Of a DNA stretch of 64,000 nt, positions 27,378 to 36,011 are shown piece by piece. Origin of the DNA: Streptomyces sp. P9-A2 (GTDB taxonomy: Bacteria; Actinomycetota; Actinomycetes; Streptomycetales; Streptomycetaceae); NCBI RefSeq assembly GCF_036634175.1, contig NZ_JAZIFX010000001.1, positions 8,219,359 through 8,283,358 of the forward strand, in the 5' to 3' direction. How positions within the stretch are numbered: the stretch's first letter is position 1; every line of letters starts with the position of its first letter. Made by a program: the position numbers and the translations under genes. Under the pieces are notes generated by a model, which was given only the letters and a program-made list of their open reading frames with translations, ran no database searches and had not been told where the DNA came from.

Positions 27378-27725
27378 ATGCTTACTCTCTCCCAGGATTG
27401 CCGCACCATCGGCGACCTGCTAGAAGGACACGCACTCAACGTCCTGGACCCCGGCGAGGCGAGCGCGGTCCGCGCACACCTGGCGACCTGCCCTGACTGC
27501 CGGGACGAGCATCACTGCCTCGCGGCCGTGGCCGCGCACCTGTCCTCCCTTCGCAAGGCCCTGGCGTACGACCCCGGTCGGCGGCAGCCGTCGTACCTGC
27601 CCGGGTCGGCCGGGTGGCGCCATGGCTCGCGGCACCGACGCCGCCGGCACAGTGCGGCCCGAGGGGCCCTGACCACCTCGCTCACGCTGTCCCAATGGGT
27701 GAGTCGGCTTGCCTACGTCAGGTGA
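27378..27725 (+). CDS. Zinc-finger (anti-sigma-type) small protein
   Basis: ATG 27378 follows GGAAGGGACC. The first 60 residues (CRTIGDLLEGHALNVLDPGE, then VRAHLATCPDCRDEHHCLAA) carry the HxxxCxxC zinc-binding pattern of ZAS anti-sigma factors. Such proteins normally continue into a transmembrane helix. Here the tail is basic (GSRHRRRRHSAARGALTTSL) without a clear membrane segment, so the C-terminus may be frameshifted. No sigma factor gene is adjacent. Confidence 0.55.
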   Translation: MLTLSQDCRTIGDLLEGHALNVLDPGEASAVRAHLATCPDCRDEHHCLAAVAAHLSSLRKALAYDPGRRQPSYLPGSAGWRHGSRHRRRRHSAARGALTTSLTLSQWVSRLAYVR

Positions 27726-27860
27726 GCGACCGGGCAGCGTGCTGATCCGCCCGGGCGGCACACCGGAAGTGCGCGCCGAGCGCGCCGGTGAGGGGGCTCA
27801 CCGCGAACCGCCGCGGACGCCGCTGACGGTCCCTGGTTGTGTACACGACCAGGAGGAATC

Positions 27861-28106
27861 ATGCGCGTGCCCGCTGCCAGGCATCCCTCACCGGGCACCG
27901 CCGCCTCACCGGGCACCGCCGCCTCTCCGGGGCTGCTGCGACGGTCCGTGGTCGCCCTGCCTCACGGGTGGCCGAGGATGCGCTGCGAGCGGCCGGTGAC
28001 CCAGCCGGAGCAGTCGGCAGCACCGCCGGCGATCGTGGACGAGGCCGTGGCAGCCCAGCCCGTCACCGGCCCCGGCCGGCCGAATGCGGCCGGCCGGGGC
28101 CGGTGA
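27861..28106 (+). CDS. Questionable small ORF with strong ribosome site and internal 18-bp repeat
   Basis: ATG 27861 follows AGGAGGAATC, an excellent site. The product includes a repeated SPGTAA unit (two copies of an 18-bp repeat at about 27890-27925), and no family is recognised. Its last codons fall in the 22-bp palindromic hairpin at 28060-28109, which argues against a true C-terminus. It may be a decayed gene start. Confidence 0.3.
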   Translation: MRVPAARHPSPGTAASPGTAASPGLLRRSVVALPHGWPRMRCERPVTQPEQSAAPPAIVDEAVAAQPVTGPGRPNAAGRGR

Positions 28107-28109
28107 CGG
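28060..28109. terminator. Very stable hairpin, likely bidirectional terminator
   Basis: A perfect 22-bp inverted repeat (28060-28081 and 28088-28109, arms beginning CCGTCACCGGCC and ending GGCCGGTGACGG) has the 6-base loop GAATGC. A short T run (ATTTTTG) follows 30 bp downstream. It is most easily read as a terminator between the zinc-finger gene region and the next fragment. Confidence 0.65.
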
Positions 28110-28141
28110 GCGCGGTGACGCAGACCGGCGGGTAACAGATT

Positions 28142-28330
28142 TTTGTCTACCACAAGCTCAACGTGCGCCTGAGCCGACTGTCCATCGACGACTACTTCGA
28201 CGATCTCAGAAAGCGGGCGTTCCGGCTCCTCCCCTACCACCAGTGGATCCTGTACCAGGCGGTGAACTTCGCCTGCGCCATCAACCCGGACCCCCGCGTG
28301 GATGCGGCCCGACTGCGGATGCGCGGTCGG
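28142..28330 (+). pseudogene. Unrecognised protein fragment
   Basis: The frame reads FVYHKLNVRLSRLSIDDYFD, then DLRKRAFRLLPYHQWILYQA and VNFACAINPDPRVDAARLRM, with good codon bias over about 60 codons. No proper start codon is seen and the right side runs into IS6-associated sequence. It looks like the middle of a larger protein of unknown family. Confidence 0.35.
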
Positions 28331-28433
28331 GGCGAATCTGCCGAGGGCTTGCGGCGGCGCTGTCACGTGGTGGGGTGCGTGGGTCTCTGCCGGCGCGTCG
28401 GGGTGTGGCGGGGGTCGGGTTTCGGGCCGGTGC

Positions 28434-29150
28434 TCAGGCATGGGCGGGCTGGCTGACGGCGCCGGTGGCCTGGCCCCAGAGGGCGAAGCGGGTGGCGTGT
28501 TTCGGTGCGGTGGTCGGTGGCGGCGTGGCCGGAAGCGGGGTGAGATGCCGCTGAACGCAGATCAGGAACCGCTGCGCCCCGCCGACGCTGTGGAAGCCCT
28601 TCATCGCGCGTTCGCGCTGCCTCGTTGGCTGGTGGGAGTTCTCGGCCCGGTTGTTCAGACCCTTGTGGGCACGGTGCTCGACGGAGGGCATCACCTCGCG
28701 GTGGGCCGCGCCGTAGGAGTGCAGCCCGTCGATGACGACCACCCGCGGCACCGAGCAGGTCTTCTTGAGAAGTCTGCGGAAGAACCGCCTGGCCGCAGCG
28801 GTGTCCCGCCGGTTCTGTACCAGGATGTCCAGGACGGTGCCGGCGGCGTCGACGGTCCGCCACAGGTACTTCTGTTCTCCGTTGATCTTGGTGAAGGTCT
28901 CGTCCAAGTGCCATGTGTCCCCGGGCCGGCGGCGCAGGCCGTTGGCATAGCCCTGTCCGAACTTGGCGCACCAGCGGCGGATGCTCTCATGGGAGACGAG
29001 CACGCCGCGCCCGGGCATCAGCTCCTCGACCTCGCGGAAGCTGAGCGGGAAGCGGAAGTACAGCCACACGCAGTGCGCGATGATCTCCACCGGGTACCGG
29101 TGCCCCTGGTACGACGGCGACACGCTCCCCACGGACGATGCCCCCACCAT
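28434..29150 (-). CDS. IS6-family transposase
   Basis: The 238-residue protein starts at ATG 29150 and has SYQGHRYPVEIIAHCVWLYF, SFREVEELMPGRGVLVSHES, the DDE motifs D in GDTWHLDETFTKINGEQKYL, D in RVVVIDGLHSYGAAHREVMP and E in LNNRAENSHQPTRQRERAMK, and GGAQRFLICVQRHLTPLP, all typical of IS6. Length is normal (about 235). It is the intact sibling of the frameshifted copy at 12864-13584. Longer upstream frames to 29516 are not coding-like. Element ends were not resolved. Confidence 0.9.
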   Translation of the reverse strand: MVGASSVGSVSPSYQGHRYPVEIIAHCVWLYFRFPLSFREVEELMPGRGVLVSHESIRRWCAKFGQGYANGLRRRPGDTWHLDETFTKINGEQKYLWRTVDAAGTVLDILVQNRRDTAAARRFFRRLLKKTCSVPRVVVIDGLHSYGAAHREVMPSVEHRAHKGLNNRAENSHQPTRQRERAMKGFHSVGGAQRFLICVQRHLTPLPATPPPTTAPKHATRFALWGQATGAVSQPAHA

Positions 29151-29522
29151 GATTAAATCGAGGATCCTCCCACGCCGTTCGCCAACGCATGGTCGGCTGA
29201 GGGCAGGTGGACGGACCGTGGTCGAGCCGGTAGGCCCGGAGAACTGCACGGGCAGCGGTCGTGGCGCGAGGGCAGCCGGGCGACGACCCAGGCCGCGATG
29301 TGTCGGCTTCGTGTCAGTGCCGGTGGCGGCAGTCACCGTCGGCCGCTGCCGGCCATCTTCTCGCTGGTCACCGTGAGGGCGCGTGAGGGTCCGCCGCTGA
29401 CACGGGCATCGGATTTCACTGTCATGAGGCGATGATCCCCAGGTGGTCTGCTGACATGAAGCCGAGAGATCGCATTCGGTGTCAGCCGGCCCTGTGGTTT
29501 TCGTCCGCCCGATCACGACTTC
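29151..29522. other. Intergenic, no gene recognised
   Basis: This lies between the IS6 transposase start and the DUF5701 gene. No family, RNA or strong repeat is recognised; part must be the IS6 end and part the 3' flank of the DUF5701 gene. Confidence 0.35.
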
Positions 29523-30203
29523 CTACCGGTCCTGGGTCCCGCGGCCTGTTGCGGAGGCGATGCCCAGCCAGGTGTGCCGGTTGCCCGCCCAGCACCAGCC
29601 CACCTTGGGGGCGTTGCGGCGCTCGCGGCCGTCCCGTCCGGTGCCGTTGCTGATCCAGATCGCCGGCGTGCGGGCGTCCAACGTGCCATGGGCTTTGCGT
29701 AGCCGGGAGCCGATGGTCATGAAGCAGTGGTTGCGCTCCAGGACAGCGGGCTGCTGTAGCACCCAGTGAATGCCCTCGGTGAGCAGCAACGGGGTGCGGG
29801 CCTCTGCGGTGAGGGCGGGCAGTGCCTCGTTCGGGCTCCAGTTGGCCATCCGGTCGCCGCGGTTGAGGCCGGTGAGGAGGTAGAGCGGGGCGTCGGGCAG
29901 CGTGACCGTGTCGAGCGGAGCGAAGAGATCGACGTCGGACATGTCGGTGACGACGAAGCCCGGCTTGCCGTCGCGGCGGAGCAGCGGCGCGAGGGCGGAG
30001 GCGGGGGCCTGGTGTGGGTGAACGGCGAGCAGGGCGCCGTCGCCGCCCGCGGAGGCTTCGGCGGGCCCGGCGAAGGTGCGAAGCTCGGTGGTGGACAGCC
30101 CGATGATTTCGTGCACCCCCCATTCGATCAGTCGCTCGGCCTGCGCGCTCAGAGCCGGAAGTGCGGGGAGAACGGTGGAGGTGGCGTGCGTGGTTTCGGG
30201 CAC
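29523..30203 (-). CDS. DUF5701-family protein
   Basis: GTG 30203 follows GGGAGCACC and starts PETTHATSTVLPALPALSAQ. The 226-residue protein shows AERLIEWGVHEIIGLSTTEL, MANWSPNEALPALTAEARTP, LLLTEGIHWVLQQPAVLERN, HCFMTIGSRLRKAHGTLDAR and IWISNGTGRDGRERRNAPKV, the conserved pattern of a DUF5701-type actinobacterial protein of unknown function. The strongly conserved Trp/His/Asn residues suggest an enzyme. It runs divergent from the methyltransferase gene 140 bp away. Confidence 0.75.
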   Translation of the reverse strand: MPETTHATSTVLPALPALSAQAERLIEWGVHEIIGLSTTELRTFAGPAEASAGGDGALLAVHPHQAPASALAPLLRRDGKPGFVVTDMSDVDLFAPLDTVTLPDAPLYLLTGLNRGDRMANWSPNEALPALTAEARTPLLLTEGIHWVLQQPAVLERNHCFMTIGSRLRKAHGTLDARTPAIWISNGTGRDGRERRNAPKVGWCWAGNRHTWLGIASATGRGTQDR

Positions 30204-30342
30204 GGTGCTCCCAGGGGTGGCGACGTGGACGGGTCCAGAGACAACGAGGTGGCCCGCCAGGATGTTCCCGCTGCGACGGCCTTCAGTGTCGCGAGCTCGG
30301 GCGCTTCTTCGAGTGGCACACGGTGGACCTATAGTCGGCCTC

Positions 30343-30948
30343 ATGAGTCGTTGGAGGGAGTTGACCGGGGGGACGTCCGGAGAGGACTACGCCGCACGGT
30401 TCGCGGCCCTGGCCCGTAGCGGGAAGGACGTGCACGGTGAGGCACGCTTCTGCGCGGCTCTCGTGCCTGCCGGGGCGCGGGTGCTGGACGCCGGGTGCGG
30501 TACCGGACGGGTCATGATCCGGCTTGCGGAGTTCGGGTACGACTGCGTCGGGGTGGACGTTGACGCGTCGATGCTGGCAGTGGCGCGGCAGCAGGCGCCG
30601 GGACTGCCCTGGTTCCAGGTCGATCTGGCCCGGTTCGAGCCGGACCTGCTCGGCATCACGGCGGACTTCGATCTCGTGGTCGCCGCAGGCAATATTTTCC
30701 CGTTGCTCGCCGCCGGCACCGAGGCCACGGTGATCCAGCGCCTGGCCGCGGCCCTGCGTCCGGGCGGTCTGATGGTCGCCGGCTTCGGCCTGGACGAAGC
30801 CCACCTGCCCGTGCCGCCCAGCATCACGCTGTCAGAGTACGACGACCGCTGCGCCGCAGCCGGCCTCACCCTCGTCGACCGCTTCGCCACCTGGGACGCC
30901 GCCCCTTACGACAGCGGCGGCTATGCGGTCAGCGTCCACCGCCGGTGA
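30343..30948 (+). CDS. Class I SAM-dependent methyltransferase
   Basis: The 201-residue protein starts at ATG 30343, with TATAGT as a possible -10 box 10 bp upstream, suggesting a near-leaderless transcript. It has motif I VLDAGCGTGRVMIRLAEFGY, the acidic end of strand 2 in DCVGVDVDASMLAVARQQAP, motif II in FDLVVAAGNIFPLL, and ALRPGGLMVAGFGLDEAHLP. The substrate is unknown. Codon use is regular. Confidence 0.87.
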   Translation: MSRWRELTGGTSGEDYAARFAALARSGKDVHGEARFCAALVPAGARVLDAGCGTGRVMIRLAEFGYDCVGVDVDASMLAVARQQAPGLPWFQVDLARFEPDLLGITADFDLVVAAGNIFPLLAAGTEATVIQRLAAALRPGGLMVAGFGLDEAHLPVPPSITLSEYDDRCAAAGLTLVDRFATWDAAPYDSGGYAVSVHRR

Positions 30949-30974
30949 AGACGTGAGAGGTCGGCCTGCGGCCC

Positions 30975-31180
30975 GTGCGCCCCGACATCGTCGCGTATCA
31001 CCCACGTGCCGTCGTCGTCATCGGGCGGTCCCATGACTGGGGCGAAACGAAGCTGCACGCTCTGCACGGGCTCAACAGCAGGATGCACGGCATCACCGGC
31101 ATGACCTATGACCGGCTCATTTCCCCATGTCACGCACTGCTGAGCCATGTAACGACCGTCAACGAGACCCCCGAAGCCGC
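30975..31180 (+). pseudogene. Possible Shedu-type (DUF4263) nuclease C-terminal fragment
   Basis: The frame reads VRPDIVAYHPRAVVVIGRSH, DWGETKLHALHGLNSRMHGI and TGMTYDRLISPCHALLSHV. The order P-R-A-VVVIGR, a short helix with LN, then HGI and TYD-L resembles the C-terminal end of the Shedu (SduA, DUF4263) anti-phage nuclease domain. Upstream of 30975 no matching N-terminal sequence exists, and the right side is cut by an IS end at 31182. It is a truncated relic. The family call is from pattern memory and needs a profile search. Confidence 0.45.
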
Positions 31181-31181
31181 A

Positions 31182-32364
31182 GCCTGTGCCGCTCGAAAAG
31201 TCGTCGTCGCAGGTGGCAGCGGTGACGGTTCGTCGGCTGGGCGTATGCCCAGATGATCGTGTCCCTGTTGTACAAGGTGACCAGGAAGTTGCTCTCCCCG
31301 TCATCGTTGCTGCTCCGCGGGGATGCGGCGAAAGTCGCTGAGCTTCTCGTCCTGCGCCACGAGAACGCGGTGCTGCGCCAGGAGCTGGCCGGCCCGGTCC
31401 GCTACGAGCAAGTCGATCGGTTCTGGTTCGCTGCCCTCTGGTCCGGGTCTAATGCCTCGGTGTCGCTGGAGCGAGGTCCTCCCGGCCACTGCGGGCACCC
31501 TGCTCGGCCGGCATTGCCGATTCGTCGCCGTGAAGTGGGACTACAGCGCGCGGGCGCATTGGCCGGCCGCCGACCGCCACGGCGTTCAAGAACCTCGTAC
31601 TGCGACTTGCCGACGAGAATCCGCGATGGGGCCACAGGCGGATCCGAGGAGAGTTGGCGCGGCTCGGGCACCGGATCGCCGCCTCGACGGTGGGGGAGAC
31701 TCTCCACGCCGCGGGCTTCGACCCCGCGCCGCGTCGCTTTGGCTCGGCCCGGGCGGTGAGTTCCTCACCGCCCGGGCCGAGGGCATCATCGCGGCGGACT
31801 TCTTCCACTTCGACACCGCGCTCGGCAGGCGGCTCTATGCGCCGGCCTACCTCGAGCACGGCACCCGGCGCCTGCACATCACCGGCGTCACCGCTCATCC
31901 GACGGGGGAGTGGACGGTGCAGCAGGCGAGGAATCTCGCCGCCGACCTCGGGATACGCAGGGAGTCTCTGCGGTTTCTGCTGCGCGATCGAGACGGCAAG
32001 TACGACAAGGCGTTCGACAGGGTCTTCGAGGCAGAGGAACTGGACGTGATCAAGAGTGCACTGCGGGCACCTCGGATGAACGCCTACGGCGAGCGCGTCA
32101 TCGGCAGCCGCTGCCGCGAGGTACTCGACCACATCCCGGTCAGGGGAGAGGCGCATGCCCGGCAGGTGCTTGCGGCTTACCAGAGGCACCACCACGAGCA
32201 TCGGCCCCCCAGGCGCGCAACCGGCTACCACCCGATGCCCAGAAACAGCCCACCGCGATAGACAGCGGCGCCCACGAACTGCTGCGCACCCGCATTCTCG
32301 GCGGCCTCGTCAGCGAGTACAGATACGTCGCCTGACCTGCGGCGACGACTTTTCGAGCAGCACA
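31182..32364 (+). mobile_element. Integrase-core IS element, decayed
   Basis: Inverted ends TGTGCCGCTCGAAAAGTCGT (31182) and ACGACTTTTCGAGCAGCACA (ending 32364) pair with a few mismatches over about 30 bp. A transposase pseudogene fills the interval. A solitary end of the same element type lies near 12581. No target duplication is obvious. Confidence 0.75.
31253..32333 (+). pseudogene. Integrase-core (rve) transposase, multiply frameshifted
   Basis: The parts are IVSLLYKVTRKLLSPSSLLL, RDG-type VLRHENAVLRQELAGPVRYE, a middle piece WGHRRIRGELARLGHRIAAS and a core with FHFDTALGRRLYAPAYLEHG, FLLRDRDGKYDKAFDRVFEA and RVIGSRCREVLDH. They are spread over at least three frames and end LLRTRILGGLVSEYRYVA. 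They correspond to a widespread actinobacterial integrase-core transposase (IS3/IS481-like). The frame breaks near 31440, 31570 and 32150 make it non-functional. Confidence 0.82.
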
Positions 32365-32479
32365 CGGTGCAGCGCGAGGCCACCTTCCGTTGCAGGGCCG
32401 GGCCGATAGCCCGGCCCTGTGCACAGACGGCGTAGGCGGAGGGAGTGTGCTTCCTTCGATTCCGCCGTCGTGTCGGTCG

Positions 32480-32863
32480 TGCGTGCACAGTGCGGCCGCC
32501 GGCTGCAGGATTGGGGACTGGAAGACATCGGCTTCGTCATGGAGCTGACCTCAGCGAGCTGATCACGCACACCATCGGCTACGGTACCCCGTCCGTACGC
32601 GTACGGCTGGTGCACGACCGGTCCTTGACCTGCGAAGTGTCCGATGGCAGGAGCACCTCAGCGCATCTGCGGTGGGCGGCGACGGACCAGGGAGAACGCG
32701 GGCTCTTCCTGGTCGCCCGGTTGGCCGAGCACGGGGTACCCGCTGCACCCGCCGGGGCAAGGTCATCCGGGCCGAGCAGTCCCCGAAGGGCAGCCGGTCC
32801 CAGGACACCGGAGGTGACATGGAGCAGATTCTCCTGAGCCGGCGGGACGACGAGCCGCAGTGA
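32480..32863 (+). pseudogene. RsbW-like ATP-binding (HATPase) regulator, C-terminal remnant
   Basis: Across three frames the sequence reads DWGLEDIGFVMELT, SELITHTIGYGTPSVRVRLV, HDRSLTCEVSDGRSTSAHLR, GERGLFLVARLAEH and TRRGKVIRAEQSPKGS. This matches the ATPase domain of anti-sigma/SpoIIE-fused regulators common in Streptomyces (E-L-V-N-A box, DGS, G-RGL-LV). The N-terminal domains are missing and two indels break the frame. Confidence 0.65.
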
Positions 32864-32917
32864 CGCCGGTCCGGGGGATGCGTCCGGCGGCGGCCCGCAC
32901 GCCGACGACCACAGCCG

Positions 32918-33448
32918 TTACTTGATCAGGGCGTTGGCTGCGATGATCATCAGGCCGATCAGCATGTCGCCGGTTCCGGCCCGGAGCGAAGCCCCCCACC
33001 CACGGCCCGCGCGGCGCGCGGTCCACGCTCCCCAGCCGGCGAGGACCAGGGTGTTGAACACCAGTGCGGTGTTCACCGCCTCGGCCTCCGTCCACCAGGA
33101 GGGCACCGCGGTCAGCAGCAGCACGACGGTGGGAACAGCCGCTGCGACGACGGGCCACTCGGAGAGCATGGCGCGCAGCCCGACCCTGGCACCGCTGTGG
33201 TCCGCCGACATGCGATGCGCGAGAACGTGGGCATAGCCGTGGGCGGCCGCAGAGGCGAGGGCGGTGAGCAGGACCCAGACCGCGTCCGATCCGGGGTTGG
33301 TCTTCTCGCCGGGGGAGTCGAGGGCGGCCGCCAGCGCACTGGCCAGGACGAGCCCGTAGACGCCGCTGAGCAGTCGTGGTTCCGGCGGGCGCCGACCCGC
33401 TGCCTGCGCAACGGCCGGCTGGGGGAAACGGTGGACGCGGTGGTGCAT
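32918..33448 (-). CDS. Four-helix membrane protein, unknown function
   Basis: The 176-residue protein starts at ATG 33448 (MHHRVHRFPQPAVAQAAGRR). Predicted transmembrane helices are YGLVLASALAAALD, AVWVLLTALASAAAHGYAHV, WPVVAAAVPTVVLLLTAVPS and ALVFNTLVLAGWGAWTARR, with a final MLIGLMIIAANALIK. It does not match a family that I can name. It runs divergent from the GST gene. Longer upstream frames on this strand are shadows of the GST gene. Confidence 0.6.
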   Translation of the reverse strand: MHHRVHRFPQPAVAQAAGRRPPEPRLLSGVYGLVLASALAAALDSPGEKTNPGSDAVWVLLTALASAAAHGYAHVLAHRMSADHSGARVGLRAMLSEWPVVAAAVPTVVLLLTAVPSWWTEAEAVNTALVFNTLVLAGWGAWTARRAGRGWGASLRAGTGDMLIGLMIIAANALIK

Positions 33449-33736
33449 CGCTACAGCCTTAGGTGAGAGGTTTGGAACAGGGCAGTACGGCACCACATCG
33501 AAAGATCGGCGACCAGCCGCATACGTGAGCCGTGGTTCTGGCTCAACTTCTGTGAGGCGCAGAAGCAACGTCTTCTCCTGAAGCCTGCTCCATTCGCCTG
33601 ACCTGCAGGACACCGGGCATGTTTTGGTTTGGATCCATAACGGGGGCGCTCGGCGGTTGCCCCGGTCACACCGTGCCGACCGCCGAAAACGGGAAACGCG
33701 GTCACCGGGGTTCGAAGCGACGAGGAGGAGGACATC

Positions 33737-34762
33737 ATGAGCCGCGACGAGGGGGACGGCGGCAACAGCGCCTACGGCCGGAAGGCGTTCAAGCGGTCGA
33801 GGGCCCACTTCGCGGACCGGATCACTGCGGACGGCAGGGACGGGTGGCCGGTGGAGGCCGGGCGCTACCGGCTCGTCGTCAGCCGTGCCTGCCCGTGGGC
33901 GAGCCGGGCGCTGGTGTCCCGGCGGCTGCTCGGTCTGGAGGACGCGCTGTCCCTGGCCGTCGCCGACCCGGTCCAGGACGACCGCAGTTGGCGCTTCACC
34001 CTGGACCCGGGCGGCCGTGATCCGGTTCTCGGCATCCGGTATCTGAGCGAGGCGTACGACCGGCGGGAGACGGACTACCCGGGCGGGGTGAGTGTCCCCG
34101 CGATCGTGGAGGTGGCCGGCGGCCGACTGGTCACCAACGACTACCAGCAGATCACTCTCGACTTCGCCACCGAGTGGACGGCACTGCACCGCGCGGGCGC
34201 GCCCGACCTGTATCCCGAGAAGCGGCGCGCCGAGATCGACGCGGTGATGGCGGAGGTGTTCGACGATGTGAACAACGGGGTGTACCGGGCGGGCTTCGCC
34301 ACCGGTCAACAGGAGTACGAGGTGGCGTGCGCGGGCGTGTTCCGGCGGCTCGAACTTCTGGCGCGGCGGCTGGCGGGGCAGCGGTACCTCGTCGGCGACA
34401 CGATCACGGAGGCGGACATCCGGCTGTTCACCACGCTGGTGCGGTTCGATGCCGTCTACCACGGCCACTTCAAGTGCAACCGCTGGAAACTGACGGAGAA
34501 CCGGGTGCTGTGGGCGTACGTCCGCGATCTCTACCAGACGCCCGGCTTCGGCGACACCGTCGACTTCGACCACATCAAACGGCACTACTACCAGGTGCAC
34601 ACCGGCATCAACCCGACCGGCATCGTGCCCCTGGGCCCCGATCTGTCCGGCTGGTCGGCCCCGCATCACCGCGAGGACCTGGGCGGCCGGCCGTTCGGCG
34701 ACGGGACGCCGCCCGGGCCGGTCCGCGCGGACGGGGAGACAGCCGAGCGGGGCCGCCCCTGA
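33737..34762 (+). CDS. Glutathionyl-hydroquinone reductase-like glutathione S-transferase
   Basis: The 341-residue protein starts at ATG 33737 with GAGGAGGA upstream. The N-terminal thioredoxin-like domain holds the catalytic Cys in YRLVVSRACPWASRALVSRR. Later VPAIVEVAGGRLVTNDYQQI is the cis-Pro region, and the C-terminal helical domain contains RYLVGDTITEADIRLFTTLV, RFDAVYHGHFKCNRWKLTE and HIKRHYYQVHTGINPTGIVP, the hallmark of the Xi-class (YqjG/EcfG) enzymes. These reduce glutathionyl-hydroquinones. Actinobacteria generally use mycothiol, so the physiological thiol is unclear. Confidence 0.88.
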   Translation: MSRDEGDGGNSAYGRKAFKRSRAHFADRITADGRDGWPVEAGRYRLVVSRACPWASRALVSRRLLGLEDALSLAVADPVQDDRSWRFTLDPGGRDPVLGIRYLSEAYDRRETDYPGGVSVPAIVEVAGGRLVTNDYQQITLDFATEWTALHRAGAPDLYPEKRRAEIDAVMAEVFDDVNNGVYRAGFATGQQEYEVACAGVFRRLELLARRLAGQRYLVGDTITEADIRLFTTLVRFDAVYHGHFKCNRWKLTENRVLWAYVRDLYQTPGFGDTVDFDHIKRHYYQVHTGINPTGIVPLGPDLSGWSAPHHREDLGGRPFGDGTPPGPVRADGETAERGRP

Positions 34763-34927
34763 CGCTCAGACCCACCCAGGCACCGAACCGGGACCTCCCA
34801 AAAACAGGTTCTGGTTCAGGTTCTGTGGGCCGTGCACGCGGAGTGACGGATGAGCGTCCGGCTGGGCTTCGCGAAGTTGCCCCAAAACGGCTAGTGACTG
34901 GTTCTTCGTGACTGACAATTCGGGGCT

Positions 34928-35060
34928 GTGGAAGAGGTCATGCTCCGGTCGAAGGAGCTGTTGTTCCCGTCGGCCGAGGATGTCGAGGTGTTGTCAGTGG
35001 ACTTGAATCTCGCGACAGTACGTGTCGAGGGGACTTGCGGCACCACTGAGGCATGGTCTT
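34928..35060 (+). pseudogene. ISL3-family transposase N-terminal fragment
   Basis: GTG 34928 starts EEVMLRSKELLFPSAEDVEV, then LSVDLNLATVRVEGTCGTTE, resembling the start of Streptomyces ISL3 transposases before their zinc-binding CPxC module. The homology stops near 35055 where the IS256 fragment from the opposite strand begins. The AGTGACTGG region upstream may be the element's left end. Confidence 0.5.
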
Positions 35061-35364
35061 CGACGAGAACCGCTTCCGTCCACCGGTGGTCTCATCGACA
35101 CGGCGGTCGTTCACGCGGAGGGACGCGGATCTCGACGGGTCTGGTGGCCGTGGTGACCGTCCGGGGCCGGTGGTAGCCGTCACGGGCGATCAGACGCTTT
35201 CCGTTTTCGTCCCGCTCGGTAACCAACTCGGCCATGTACTGGTCGACTTCGACTTCGACTTCGGCTTCCAGCGCGGCGGCGGGTATCCGCCTCGCGCCTT
35301 CCCGTACGATCTCGTCGATCAGGGGGCCGGGAGCGGTGGAGTCGTCGTTGACTACGCTGAGCAC
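35000..35364 (-). pseudogene. IS256-family transposase N-terminal fragment
   Basis: The minus-strand reading SVVNDDSTAPGPLIDEIVRE, GARRIPAAALEAEVEVEVDQ, YMAELVTERDENGKRLIARD and GYHRPRTVTTATRPVEIRVP, then in another frame RVNDRRVDETTGGRKRFSSK, is the start of an IS256 (mutator) transposase. The EVEVEVD stretch is an expanded 6-bp repeat (GACTTC units). The catalytic domain is missing. Confidence 0.75.
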
Positions 35365-35529
35365 GGGCGTGCCTTCCCGCCCCGCGCTGCGAACGTGGGC
35401 CTGACTCGGCGACCGTCACAGGATCATTCGGGAAGGTACGTGCGCCCTCCGAGCGCCCTCCCGAGACCGATCCACAAGTCCTGAGCATTGCTCCTGGCGT
35501 ACCAGCAGTGGGCACATAGCCTCTCACGG

Positions 35530-35815
35530 CAGGAACAGCCCGGCAGAGGAGTGCGGGACGGGGCCGGGAGCACGGTGAACACCACACCGGAGGGGGCGTG
35601 CGATCCCTTGAGCTTGCCGGTCTGGAACTTCAGGCCGGCAGGGGACGCCTTGATGCCTGCAGTGAGGATGGCAGGGCCGATGCCACGGCCGAAATACTTG
35701 TGCTCGTGGACGACGAGAGGCACGGCTACCTCGGAGGCGCGAAGCTCGTGGGCGAGCGCGACGGTCTTCTGCAGTTCCGGACACCGGACAGCGAGGATGG
35801 AGATCTTCTCAGGGA
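35530..35815 (-). pseudogene. Unrecognised enzyme fragment
   Basis: The minus-strand frame reads SILAVRCPELQKTVALAHEL, RASEVAVPLVVHEHKYFGRG, IGPAILTAGIKASPAGLKFQ and TGKLKGSHAPSGVVFTVLPA. It has natural composition and codon bias for about 85 residues, but I cannot place the family. There is no start codon in this frame near its beginning. It is probably a remnant. Confidence 0.35.
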
Positions 35816-35981
35816 GGACCCGGCCCAGGGCGCTGCACCCGGGCCCTGCCCGGCTTGCGCGTACGGGGCGGCGTGGGGACGGCGAGAGCCTTGGCAAGCT
35901 GAGGGCGCCAGCCGGAAGCGGGCGGTGTGGTACTGGATGGCGGCCTCGCCGGTGCCGGTGCGCGGCAGTCAGCATGAGCAT

Positions 35982-35999
35982 CGTTGCGCAATGTTGCGT
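35982..35999. promoter_or_regulatory. LacI-type operator candidate upstream of the HAD gene
   Basis: The sequence CGTTGCGCAATGTTGCGTAC contains the core GTTGCGCAA, sharing the central palindrome TTGCGCAA with the perfect site at 37813-37824 beside the lacI-type gene. It lies 13-30 bp upstream of ATG 36012. Confidence 0.5.
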
Positions 36000-36011
36000 A
36001 CACTCCGCACA

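Noticed and set aside
27880..27940. CRISPR-like short repeats
   Set aside because: Only two adjacent 18-bp direct copies without spacers; a simple tandem duplication.
32918..34669. 583-residue minus-strand frame through the GST gene
   Set aside because: Only the last 176 residues (from ATG 33448) are membrane-protein-like; the upstream part is antisense to the GST gene.
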